From contig OY101119.1 in the NCBI GenBank assembly GCA_956465555.1, positions 992,001-1,056,000 on the forward strand: a stretch of DNA of 64,000 nucleotides, written 5' to 3'. The position numbers and the translations under genes were made by a program. Positions 38,860-49,290 of the stretch are shown here, piece after piece. Origin of the DNA: Nitzschia sp. pyKryTriq1. Taxonomy: Eukaryota; Bacillariophyta; Bacillariophyceae; Bacillariales; Bacillariaceae. Below the pieces are notes generated by a model. That model searched no databases, was not told the DNA's origin, and saw nothing but the letters and a program-made list of their open reading frames with translations. Position 1 is the stretch's first letter. Each line of letters opens with the position of its first letter.

Positions 38860-39540
38860 TTACCGGTATGTATGTGCAAGCAAGGTGCAAGGTGCAAAAA
38901 CTGTGCAAAAATTCCAGTAATGCGAGGACTTCTGGCATTTTTTTAGTGCTCCTGGCCGAGAAAAAGGGGGAAAGAAAAAAGGGAAACTATCGAAAAAGGT
39001 GCGCGCAAAAATTGGGGTGCCCCATAACGACCGTTGGGCTGGCCTGAATGTGCGCGATGGCGAGCGTTGTTGAAATACCTGTGATTGAGACTTAACATTA
39101 ACGTTGTTACTCATCGCGAGCTTTCTTTCATCATCGGCGACGATCCGCCGGCGGCATACTGTACAATGGCGATAATAGCCTGACGATCCATTGTGGATAA
39201 CACAAGAAGATTCGCCTGGATGAAAGACACAATTAGGCCTTCCATTGGGGTAGAGTTCCGGCCACCTCAGTTCGGGGCACCAGGTCATGACCGGTAGTAC
39301 TGCAAAGTCAGCTCGTGTCAATTCTTCATTGGAATCCTTGCAAACAAGTCCGACAGCATCATAGTAGAATGACAAGGGATCCGAGGAAGGATCGATTAAT
39401 GGGCTCTTATTGTCGTGCAATGAAATATTGATGAAACGGATGTGAACAATAGAAATTTTTGGTCGGAATGTCATTTGTTTGTGAGTGGTTCTTCGCGCCA
39501 AAAAATCTCCCCCAAATAGCCATATGATTGGCTTCGACAT
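38860..39540 (-). CDS. Hypothetical protein, Cys/His motif
   Basis: 226-codon ORF with ATG. The middle part (about residues 60-150) looks coding: FYYDAVGLVCKDSNEELTRA, WCPELRWPELYPNGRPNCVF, then HPGESSC, YYRHCTVCRR, with Cys and His that could bind zinc. The last third is Phe/Pro/Arg-rich and looks like non-coding read-through. I do not recognise the family. It stands in a gene-poor 2-kb stretch and may be part of a degraded mobile element. Confidence 0.3.
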   Translation of the reverse strand: MSKPIIWLFGGDFLARRTTHKQMTFRPKISIVHIRFINISLHDNKSPLIDPSSDPLSFYYDAVGLVCKDSNEELTRADFAVLPVMTWCPELRWPELYPNGRPNCVFHPGESSCVIHNGSSGYYRHCTVCRRRIVADDERKLAMSNNVNVKSQSQVFQQRSPSRTFRPAQRSLWGTPIFARTFFDSFPFFFPPFSRPGALKKCQKSSHYWNFCTVFAPCTLLAHTYR

Positions 39541-40737
39541 GAAGCGACGTTAAGCATTTAGCTGTCTTTTGCGTAGTGTGATGCGTCATGGTTTGGGTTA
39601 TGAACCCCCACGTGAAGAGCCAGGAGCATGAAAACGTTACCGTATATTTGGGCGAGTCAAAGGGAAAGGGGAGGGAGCATCCCCCGCGGAGCGGGGCAAT
39701 CCGTACCGTTAGTTGCACCAGTACGTATGTACGAGTATGATATGTACGAACCCGTACGTATCAGGTACAGGTACCGCCCCAGCAGGTGCGCAATTGCAGT
39801 ACCGTTATTTGGTCCTCAAGAGAGGCCTTCAACAGAGTCCTGTATTGCTCTAAATCAAAATTGTCGAAGGTAATCGACTCCCTACAGATATTGGTGGGGT
39901 TGTTCAACTCTAAGAGTGAATCTCCGTCCCATACAGGGGACGAGGGAGGGTCCGACATGGTGGATGCAAGTTCGGCCGAAATTTTTGAGACAAAGGCACA
40001 ATTTTTGGTGATGTGTATCTCGATGAATAACTGACATGGGACATTTGATGCCAGTACAATATCTACGTAAAATTTGATGCTCTTTCATGTGGTTACACTT
40101 GGAGGAGGCAGAAACATGTTTTAAGGGCAGATAAGAAGCGCTAAAGGCTTCGAGGCCCCTATAGGAGCCTCGAAGCCTCCGATTGGATTGGCGTTAATCC
40201 ACAACCGATAGAACTTGAAAACATCGTTCTTTCCCTCTCTTCCGTTCCACAACCTGGTACATACTGTACGCACGTTGAAATCCTCTCCATATTACTGTAC
40301 TACGCCACAACACACATACCGAAAAGACCCTTCCCCTATGGGTACAAACGTACCCTTTGTGTACCTTAAGTACTGAAAACTTGCCCCGCGCGCTCTTTTC
40401 GCCCAATCAAGAGCAACTCCACACGACATCTACGGTTGTGCAACTGTATGTATGTAAAACTCCTCTTCTACATACGGTTCCTACGGTCTCGTGCTCTACT
40501 CTCGTACGACTATGGATACGTACATACCTCGTACACGAGACTGCCGGCCTTGCCTCTACAGTGCTTCTGCCAGTACCTCCGCAGTACAACTGCTACATAC
40601 ACATCCACGGCACCACACTGTTCCGTCGCTACCAGGCGTTTGCAACAATCCTCTCTTCGTTCGTCGTCCTCGCACTTCGCACTCCCAGTGTTCGTGGGTC
40701 ATAGCAATTGGTCCTCCTCTTGACCATAGTAGCACCA
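39541..40737. other. 1.2-kb intergenic stretch with hairpin and GTAC words
   Basis: GTACGTATGTACGAG and GGTACAGGTACC at about 39722-39777; CGTACC/GTACG words at 40250-40400 and 40490-40640. A 65-codon minus-strand ORF at 39761-39958 has an ATG but no recognisable motif. No gene is supported. Confidence 0.5.
40145..40178. repeat. Perfect 12-bp inverted repeat
   Basis: AGGCTTCGAGGC at 40145-40156 and GCCTCGAAGCCT at 40167-40178, loop of 10. Could be a transcript hairpin or relic terminal repeat. Confidence 0.85.
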
Positions 40738-41490
40738 ATGTCCAAGAGGCGTCCCGGAGTTGAAGCAGCAATACAACTCGCCAAGTCCGGCGATGTTGAT
40801 CTTTGGAGTCAGGTCGATGGGAATCACGACGATGTCATTGCAAAAATAGGCGGACTGTCAAAGCTTCAAGGACGCATCAAAAGTCTTGGAGAAGATTTAC
40901 GCGAGGGGACCAAGAAATTCATCACCAAGTCCGAACTCTTGGAGATCGTCATACCGTGGAAATTTGCCGTTGGAAAACCGCGGCATGCATTGCTAGGACA
41001 GCTTCGTTCGAACAGCGAATCGGCTGTTGCAGAAGCCACAAAATCGGGAATTGCGCTCTCACAACAAATTTCCAGTCGAGACGAAATGGATTTGGAATCC
41101 AAAATCAAGACCGCTGTGGAGGCCATCACGGAACTCAAAGGAGTCGGACCAGCCACTGCGAGCGTGATTCTATCTCTCGTGCGACCGGATATCTTTTGCT
41201 ACATGTACGACGAAGTGATCGATTGCTTCTTGCCAAAACGAACCTATTCACTCAAAGTTTACATGACCTGTGTCACCTCTTGCATGGAACTTTCTCGCCA
41301 GCTGAAAGACCAGTGGATGACCGCCAAGATTGCTCGAACACTGTGGGTGGCCGCCAGAGAGAAGGCGATGGGAATGGGCACTGCAACAAATCGAAAGCGG
41401 CCCATGCCCGAAAAGAAAAAGAAAACTGAGAAGGTTGATTCGACCGAAAAACCCGAGGTTGTCATTTCAAAAAGACGAAGGCGAAAATGA
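40738..41490 (+). CDS. Helix-hairpin-helix nuclear protein
   Basis: 250 residues from the ATG at 40738 (the frame is open further upstream but without ATG). Residues about 130-170 contain an HhH motif, LKGVGPATASVILSLVRPD, followed by MYDEVIDCF, the pattern of HhH-GPD DNA glycosylases and related DNA-binding folds. The N-terminal half is helical with GKPRHALLGQLR. The C-terminus is a Lys/Arg-rich tail with several nuclear-localisation-like clusters (KRPMPEKKKK, KRRRRK). Homologues I recall are uncharacterised eukaryotic proteins. The catalytic Asp of true glycosylases is not identified with certainty, so DNA binding is likelier than base excision. Confidence 0.75.
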   Translation: MSKRRPGVEAAIQLAKSGDVDLWSQVDGNHDDVIAKIGGLSKLQGRIKSLGEDLREGTKKFITKSELLEIVIPWKFAVGKPRHALLGQLRSNSESAVAEATKSGIALSQQISSRDEMDLESKIKTAVEAITELKGVGPATASVILSLVRPDIFCYMYDEVIDCFLPKRTYSLKVYMTCVTSCMELSRQLKDQWMTAKIARTLWVAAREKAMGMGTATNRKRPMPEKKKKTEKVDSTEKPEVVISKRRRRK

Positions 41491-42433
41491 ATTTCGAAGT
41501 TGCGCGGAATACTTCTACCACTTTCCCTCTCTTTTATGGGGTCAGCCTTGACGTCATTAGTCTGCTTTCTTGCCAGCAGCAGAAATCTCATTACGATCTT
41601 TTGGATACCGATCTTTTGAATACCGATAATGCAGACCTGTTGATTCGCCTCGAGGATCATTTAACTGATGCTTTATATGATATCCGATATCCGCTACAGG
41701 GGTGATGCGTATGCGTATGGCCAAGAGCAAAACATTTGTCTCTGCTTCTGACAGCTCTATCTACTACTACTACTGTACTACTGGTACGAAAGGCAGCTTG
41801 CGGTTCAATGTTCAGCTTTGGTGCCCTCGGACAGCACCGGAGAATGCCTTAGGACTAGAGTAGCAGCTAGACCTAATCCATCGGATTCCCGTCCCCATGG
41901 GGTGGTGGTAGCGGCTCACAATATTGGATCTCGCTCTACTAGTAGTAGAGCTCTACTACTCGACGTACCGTACGAATACTCCATAGACTTGTTCTGGTAC
42001 TCTACGCTCTCTACGACTCTACTAGTAGTAGAGTACAGAGTGCAGCTACGCTGCAAGAGTAGTAGAAAGGCTAGCTCTCTACTCTACTCTAGCGTAGCTA
42101 CTCTAGAGGAGAGAGAGACGAGTAATTATCATAGCTGCCTCACAGGATGAGACGTGCACTGAAACGCAGGATACAAGGTTCATTTCCTGCCCCCCCCCCC
42201 TCCGAGTTTCGGGTCGGAACTTTCCTTGGATTACGTCGATCTTTGTGATTATGCTCTACAATTTTATATGCTAAATTAATAGTCGAAAGGTATCTTCTGG
42301 AATTCGGCGCGGAAGATCGCTTCTTCGCACCGACCCCTCCTTCCTCATCCTGTCAGAAGATCCTGAAAATTTTCCGCAGGCTTTGCGAAAGATTATCTCA
42401 TAATATCTTTTCTTCTAGATATCGTTTCTGAAC
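41491..42433. other. Intergenic with CTAGTAG/CTCTACT repeats and poly-C
   Basis: About 41757-41790 and 41925-42120 hold repeated CTACTAGTAG, AGTAGTAGAG, CTCTACT and GTACCGTACG words, many palindromic. A 10-base C run sits at 42190. Formamidase promoter lies in the last few hundred bases. No gene seen. Confidence 0.6.
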
Positions 42434-45416
42434 ATGAGGTTTTCAGATGGAAGTATTGCGGCTCTGGCAGCCGTAGCGGTTGCTTTCTCAGCACCGTCGG
42501 CTGCAGAAGTCGTGAAGCTGCCCTTGGACAAGGACACGGTGCACTGGGGATACTTTTCCAAAACGGAACAGCCCGTATTGACAGTTAACTCTGGCGATAC
42601 CATCGAGGTTGAAATGGCGACTCATCATGCCTGTGATGACTGGGATAAGATGATCAAGGGAGATCCAGGCATGGAGTCGATCTACACCTGGAACAGTGAA
42701 GGAGCCAACGAGCCCTATCGCGGAGCCACTGGAGGTGGCGACGGAGTCCATGTTCTCACTGGACCTATTTTTGTAAACGATGCCGAGCCCGGTGACATCC
42801 TCAAGGTGGAAATTCTAGATCTGAAACCCCGTCGCAACGCTGATGGCAAGGCCTTCGGTTCCAACGCTGCTGCGTGGTGGGGCTTCCAAGCCCGCGTTGA
42901 CCAAGCAGATGGAACCACGTTTGATGCAGGAGACTTCACCGGGACCCCGGATTCGAATGATGAGTTCGTTACCATCTATGAGATCATTGAGGAAGATGGT
43001 ATGGAGTATGCAGTGCCATCCTACCAGTTTGATTGGCCAGTCGTCACAGACCCTGAAGGAGTGGAACGTAATTTCATTGCGTACCCAGGAACTTGCGTTC
43101 CCCATGACCCTCACGGCGATACGGTTCCATCCAGCGATGGTGAGTGTAATTCTCTTTTGCTTTCGTTCTAATTTCCAATATTAATATATACTAATCTGTC
43201 GCGTTGTCTATCCATGAACAGTCGAAGATTTGGGCTGGACAAAGAAAGCTCCAATCAAGTACTACGATACTCCGTTTAAAGCCAAGATTCCAGTGAACTA
43301 TCACATCGGTTGCCTAGGGTTGCCTCCTGCTTCTCATGACTTTGTTGATTCCATTCCTCCAATGGTTACCGGAGGGAATCTGGACAACAAGAGAATCGGC
43401 GTGGGTACCACCATGTACTATCCCATCCAGGTAGCGGGAGCGTTGCTCAGCATGGGAGATGCCCATGCTGCCCAGGGAGACTCTGAATTGGATGGCACCG
43501 GTATCGAAACTTCGATCACCGGGACCGTGAAAGTGTCAGTGATCAAGGCTGCTGAATTCAACGACTGGCAGATGGAACTTGACTTCCCGCTGGGGGAAAC
43601 CAGCACTGAGTGGATCGTCCATGGTTTCACCGAGACAGATTACTTGGCGACATTTGCCGATAATCCAGCGGACATTTATGGCGCCAGTTCCATTGACAAG
43701 GCCATGAAAAATGCTTATACTCAGACGCGCAAGTTCTTGATGAGTATTTACGACCTGACTGACATGGAAGCGACATCGTACATCACTCAGGCCATCGACT
43801 TTGGAATGACACAGCTGGTCGATGGAAACTGGGGAGTGCACGGTATTATTCCCAAGGCAGTCTTCGAGGCCCCTGACGTCGACATTGAGATCAGTCGAGG
43901 GGGCGGCAGATCTTTGCGTGCACTCGATGAAGCTGAGATTCATATTGCTTTGGACAAGGATACCGTGCATTGGGGATACTTTTCAAAAGCGGAAGAGCCC
44001 ATTGTTACCATCAATTCCGGAGACGAAATTTCTGTTGAGATGGCAACCCATCACGCATGTGATGACTGGGACAAAATGATCAAGGGGGACCCTGGTATGG
44101 AATCGATTTATCTCTGGAATGATCTCGGTGCCAATGAACCATACCGTGGTGCAACTGGTGGCGGTGACGGCGTCCACGTGCTGACGGGTCCAATATACGT
44201 GAACGAGGCTGAACCAGGCGATATATTAAAGGTAGAGATCCTGGATTTGCGACCCCGACTGAACGCTGAAGGCCGGGCCTTTGGATCTAATGCAGCTGCA
44301 TGGTGGGGCTTCCAGGCCAGAGTCAATGATGCCGACGGGACGACCTTCGATGCCGGAAACTTCACAGGGACACCGGATTCGAATGATGAGTTCGTTACCA
44401 TCTATGAGATCATCGAAATGGAAGGAAAGGAATATGCTGTTCCATCGTACCAATTTGAATGGCCAGTTATCACTGATCCCCAAGGTGTTGTTCGCAATTT
44501 CATTGCGTATCCTGGCACTTGCGTACCTCACGATGACCACGGCACTACTGTTGTGTCGAGCGATGGTAGGTTTGATCGCCCTTTCTTCCGATGTCGACCC
44601 AAATATCTCCTAACAATTTCTTGTGTCGCTGCAGTTTCAGATAACGGCTGGGAAAAGAAAGATCCGATCACATATTATGACGAGCCTTTCCAAGCCATGA
44701 TCCCGATCAACTACCACATTGGCTGCATGGGATTGGCCCCTGCTTCTCATGAATACGTTGATTCAATTCCACCAATGGTAACTGGGGGAAATTTGGATAA
44801 CAAAAGAATTGGAGTCGGAACAACCATGTACTATCCCGTCGAAGTCGCCGGGGCCTTGCTGAGCATGGGAGACGCCCATGCAGCACAGGGAGACTCCGAG
44901 CTGGACGGTACTGGAATCGAGACATCCATAAATGGCCGCTTCAAGATCACTGTCATCAAGGCTGCAGACTTTAATGATTGGCAAATGGAGCTCGATTTCC
45001 CTCTGGGAGAAACCGAATCAGAATGGATCGTCCATGGTTTCACCGAGACTGATTATTTGAAGACCTTCGCTGAGAATCCGGGCGATATTTACGGTGCTAG
45101 TTCTATTGACAAGGCCATGAAAAATGCGTACACCCAGACACGCAAATTTCTCATGAAGGCGTACGGAATGACAGAGAAAGAAGCTACGACCATCATCACT
45201 CAGGGAATTGACTTTGGCATGACACAGTTGGTCGACGGAAATTGGGGCGTTCACGGAATCATTCCCAAGGCCATATTGCAACAGAGCGATGGCGGGATGC
45301 CAGAAACTCCAGATGACGGAGCTCCATCTGATGGAGCTCCCTCGGTGACCGACATGAAGATGCTTTCCCTCTTCCTGGCGACTTTTGGACTTGTATTCGT
45401 CGTATTTGCATTTTAA
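42434..45416 (+). CDS. Secreted tandem formamidase/acetamidase, probable GPI anchor
   Basis: Exons 42434..43139, 43222..44565 and 44635..45416; 943 residues. A signal peptide (LAAVAVAFSAPSAAE) is followed by two near-identical FmdA/AmdA domains, about residues 25-470 and 480-910. Each has LDKDTVHWGYFSK, ATHHACDDWDKMIKGDPGME, GATGGGDGVHVLTGPI, SNAAAWWGFQARV, MGDAHAAQGDSELDGTGIET and TQLVDGNWGVHGIIPKA. The C-terminus has a Gly/Ser/Pro spacer and a terminal hydrophobic stretch (MLSLFLATFGLVFVVFAF) typical of a GPI-attachment signal. The family hydrolyses formamide or short amides to ammonia and acid, so an external nitrogen-scavenging role is plausible. Each domain is split by an intron at the same place and phase after SSDG. 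The second intron (69 bp) is stop-free and in phase. Confidence 0.92.
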
Positions 45417-45623
45417 GGACCGAACTTGAACCTGATATGTTCAATCATGCATACATAAATAACCGTAACATTCTTTCACAAAAGCTGTGTGTGGCTGAAA
45501 TACTTTTCTAGTACTGCTTCATCAGCTTTCCAAGAATCCAAGAAACGTTTAGACAGTGTTTTGGTTCATAAACTCTGGTGAGGTGGACTGCTTGTTGGTG
45601 CGAGAATTTAGTGTCACGACCAT

Positions 45624-46790
45624 CTACAGGAACGCCAATCCAGCCATGATTGCCAAGACGGCTCCAATTAGAGTGTTGATGAAATTGATCACCTCATTGG
45701 TAAGCCACTCAAGGTTTGGCTTTCCCTGGACCGTTGCTCCCAGTAAGCTCTCGATGTTTGTAGCAATGAATGCAGCAGCAACGGACATTGGGATAGCGGG
45801 GGCAGAAATTAGCCCGATGCCCCATCCGTATAATGACAGCAACAACCCTCCAAGCACAGAGGCAGCTGTTCCTTCTGCCGAGACAGCTCCTTCAGTCCCG
45901 GGCTCGACTCTTTCCAAGGTAGTGATTAAGAATGTTGTCTTACCGTATGCCTTGCCAATCTCTGAGGCAAATGTGTCGGCAAGTTTCGTCGATAGCGATG
46001 CAACATATCCTAACAAGAAAAGCTCTGATGTAAAGCCCCAAAAGGTTGCTCCTTGTGAAGCACAAATAGCACATGCTAGTCCTGTGGCCGCGGACCCCCT
46101 ATCGATTGAAATGCGTGAGAAATGATCGTTTCCTTGGGCAAACTTGGCCTTAAATTTTCTCTCCACCTAATCTTACCACACATTCTCTGGGCCACGCCTC
46201 CCTCCCCGAGACTCTGCAATGCCCCGTTTTTCTTTCTCTGCAAAACGAATCTTTGTTACTACTCAGTCGAGAAAATATGAGAACAAGCAAAGCAAACGTC
46301 GAGAACCTTGAACAGATCCACCCAACTCACCAAGCTGACCGAGAACCAAATACAAAACGCAAAGTGTCCAGCCTCTCCATCCAAGAGTTGCCCAAAGCCC
46401 AGTACCAAGAGCCATAGCATGAAGATATCCTTGGGGCGTCAAAGATTTCAGTAATTTGTCACGGAGTGCAGTGAATAAAAACACATTGACACCGAACGCT
46501 TGAAGGACAGGGACGTGGCCATTGTGCTGAAATATAGAAGTGGCTAGCTGCCTTGCAGTTTCAACAATAGGACCCGCCGAAAGTTTTTGTTTCGTAAGAC
46601 TGCTCCTCGTTGATTGCTCAAGCATTGGGCCAAGATGTCTCAGTGCACTGGATGGGGCCAAGTCGGTCGATGACGATTTGTACGAGTAGCACATCGACCG
46701 CGTTCCACTTTTCATAGGAAGGAACGCCTCGCAGGCAACGGTCGTGCCCAAGAGTATCAAGCAAACATTGATGAGCTTGATAGAAACCAT
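45624..46790 (-). CDS. VTE6: Plastid DUF92 protein, VTE6-like phytyl-phosphate kinase
   Basis: Three exons: 46331..46790, 46177..46237, 45624..46098; 331 residues. The start is a signal peptide with a Cys-Glu-Ala-Phe junction (ACEAFLPM), the bipartite plastid leader of diatoms. LTPQGYLHAMALGTGLWATL and LCVLYLVLG open the DUF92/TMEM19 domain; the 61-nt middle exon gives RGIAESRGGRRGPENVW and the next exon GSAATG, the family hallmark; STKLADTFASEIGKAYGKTT and VEPGTEGAVSAEGTAASVLG complete it. Plant VTE6 phosphorylates phytyl phosphate to phytyl diphosphate for tocopherol and phylloquinone in the chloroplast envelope. Plastid targeting makes VTE6 likelier than animal-type TMEM19, but activity is inferred. 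Confidence 0.85.
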
Positions 46791-47279
46791 CTCGACGATC
46801 AGGTATTAGAGTCTCTGGTCTACTGTATCAGCTTTTGCGAGGGAAGAAGCTACAGGAGTCTACCGCTATCAAAAATTGTGATTGTGATCATCGCTTCTCA
46901 TCACTCATCGTGTCATCGTGAATCATCGTGACATGCGATCTTGGTGATGCGTTCATAACATCATCATCATCATCCCGCACGCCTCGCTATTACAGTATCT
47001 ACCGGTACGGCGGCAATTATGTACCGGTACTGCATGACGCATGACGCGTACGTACGAAGTACGAACTATATGGTCGAACGAGTCAGTCGTTCCGTGAATG
47101 AAAGAATCAATCATCCATCATGATGTTTGCATGATCTGAAAACGTGACTTGGGTCGCTCCTGCGCATGATACTATTGTCGTGCTATATAATACGTCGAAT
47201 ACCCGCAGTACGTTCGAGCTAGCCCTACTACTTCGTAGCCCTCTCTAGCTACCAGCATGTAAAATTATTTTTATCAGTG
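46791..47279. other. Intergenic with CAT microsatellite and GTAC words
   Basis: (CAT)n at about 46960-46975, TACCGGTACGG and GTACCGGTACTG at 46998-47035, CGTACGTACG at 47048. No gene seen. Confidence 0.55.
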
Positions 47280-48742
47280 CTACCGCTTTGGTTGCAGAAG
47301 ACGCGCTATGGATTGTTTCGTTTCCTCGTACGTAGCAAATTGAATCGCTCCGCTAAGAAATGCCTTTGCCACTCGCGGTGTCGCACCGGCAAAGAGCCCG
47401 CCAAGTCCTTCCTCCTTTCCGAGTGTGATCAAAGTTTGAATATAGCTATCCTTCACAGCTCGATCACCAGCACTCTCTTCTCCATTGGTCGGTGTTGTTC
47501 GTGATGACGACTTGTTGTTGTTTTCACCAGTCATGAGCCTATTGCGAATCACATCCAACGGTGTTGTCACGAGTTGTGCCGCTGCCTGCCGCATCAACGA
47601 AGAAAATTTGTGAGACCGGTAATGCTGCACGTGGATTCTCGACAAAGTGACAATGCTATCTATCCCGATTGACTCACCGTAGCAAAAGCACCGGCCCGGG
47701 CACCTTCTAATGGCGAGAGATCTCTTCGACCTCCCGTAAAAGCCTCATAGGCTACAAACTTGATCACATCTGCGGGTAATCCATAAATAACATTCTCCCA
47801 ATATCCAGTATAGAATGTTGGAGCCCCATCGAGGAAGGATCCACCACTGGCAGTAGTCTCGTTTAATGTCACCTGAATCGCGTCCCAGGCTGACACACCC
47901 TCCCCGTATCCGGGAATTCCAGCTTGTTGTCGCACTTTGATCACTTCGCTTGGATTTCGAACAATCCAGTAGGGAAGCAAGGCCGCTCCCACGGCCATGG
48001 TCGTGGTGACCCATTTGGGAGCGGCACTCGTCCATGCGGCGGTTTTCAGACTGGCCTTGGCAGCATCCTTGACCGCAAAAAAGACGGCACCCCCAGGAAC
48101 ATTCGACAGCAGTGACAATGTGACGCCATTATAACTTCCACTAAACAATCGACCCAAATCGGACATGGAATACTGTGCATTGGGCATTTGCAATCGCACC
48201 GTCACCGTGTCCAATGGGTATTTGACCACCGTTTTGACGGCTGCGAGCGCACCTCCTGCGACAAAGCCCGATATGCTTTCTTGCAGCGAAGTAGAGTCCT
48301 CGGAAGCTGCTAATTGAATATTATTTGTTTCCAATGCGTTAAGCGTAGCTTGTCGTCTGTCGCTAGAAGTTTTTTTCAAGCTAGCATTCACATCCATTGC
48401 GCTTGTTTCGCCACGAGAAGTCGTCGTCGTCGTCGCCCTTTTCGAACTGTTTTCTTTCGTTTCCGCCCGAGCCTCGCCAGCAGGCAGCACCGTCAATGCA
48501 CCCATGGAAAAAGCAGTCGCAGTCAAAAAGGACGACCTGGACAAGACAGGATTGGGAAAACTGACCAAGGAAGAGGAGGAATCATCATCATCCCATAATA
48601 ATAATAATAGGGTAGTACCAGTACTAGCTCGACGTCGGCTCGTCGGGTGCCGCGAATTCGTGGACAAGTTCGTGTAGTAAGCTATCGTTTCGTTGAAAAT
48701 CGACAAGAGAACAAGAAGAAATAATATCCTATGCTGGAACAT
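47280..48742 (-). CDS. Mitochondrial-carrier-family transporter with plastid-type leader
   Basis: Exons 47678..48742 and 47280..47585 (92-bp intron); 456 residues from the ATG at 48742. Residues 1-25 look like a signal peptide (HRILFLLVLLSIFNETIAYY) with an Ala-Tyr junction, then a Ser/Thr-rich stretch of about 130 residues. Three carrier repeats follow: VVKYPLDTVTVRLQ, WIVRNPSEVIKVRQQ and LVTTPLDVIRNRLM, each with the PxD/ExxxxR signature, plus an aromatic/Gly loop (GLFAGATPRVAKAFLSGAIQ). The form is closest to S-adenosylmethionine carriers, some of which serve chloroplast envelopes. Substrate is inferred from overall resemblance only. Confidence 0.82.
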
Positions 48743-49290
48743 CTTGCTTGGATTCGGTTGTGGGGCTTTATGCAAAAAGAAGAGTAAATATCCCAGGTCC
48801 AATCTTACCTGACAGTTTTGTCAGGTAAGGATTTGATCCCTGATGTTTTTGTTGTTCTTGGGTCTTGCTTCTTGCTCAGGGGTCCATAGTTCTTGCTAAA
48901 TAGAGCTGGCTTGCGGTGTGTTGGCTCGCGTGGTTGTTCGACTCGCTCGACTTTGGGATTGTATTTAGTCGCTTTAGTCGTTTAAACGTGAATTTAACGG
49001 CTCTCCAAACGACCGCGTCTGCAAAATCGCCCAGTTCTTCGACGTATCATATTTTGATTCGCCACGTCGGCTTCGTAGCATCTGCCACCGCTTTTTTGGT
49101 TTTTGCGTTTTCGTTTGGTAGCCATCAAATCAAAATCAAAAACGAAAGGGTTCTTCGTTTTTCGTTTGGGCAACCATCATAACAACATTATACTCCATCC
49201 TCGCCCACTCTCCACCCCCCCCCCTCTCTCTCTCTTCTAAAAGTCACTCCATACGAACGACCTTCAAGATCTCTATCAGTGTCAACAGAT
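48743..49290. other. Divergent promoter region of carrier and LHC genes
   Basis: Holds the inverted repeat at 48804-48829, direct repeats of CGTTTTCGTTTGG and CAACCATCA-like words at about 49105-49185, and a long C/CT tract (poly-C then CTCTCTCT) at about 49214-49240 just before the LHC start. No gene seen. Confidence 0.6.
48804..48829. repeat. Perfect 11-bp inverted repeat, 4-nt loop
   Basis: CTTACCTGACA at 48804-48814, loop GTTT, TGTCAGGTAAG at 48819-48829. It lies about 60 bp upstream of the carrier ATG, so it may fall in the 5' UTR or promoter. The right arm contains a splice-donor-like CAGGTAAG. Confidence 0.85.

Noticed and set aside
40803-41429. 208-codon plus-strand frame overlapping the HhH gene.
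   Set aside because: Shadow frame, low-complexity Arg/His/Cys content, no motif; the other frame holds LKGVGPATASV.
48916-49182. 88-codon frame upstream of the LHC gene.
   Set aside because: Lies in repetitive AT/CT-rich promoter DNA; no conserved features.
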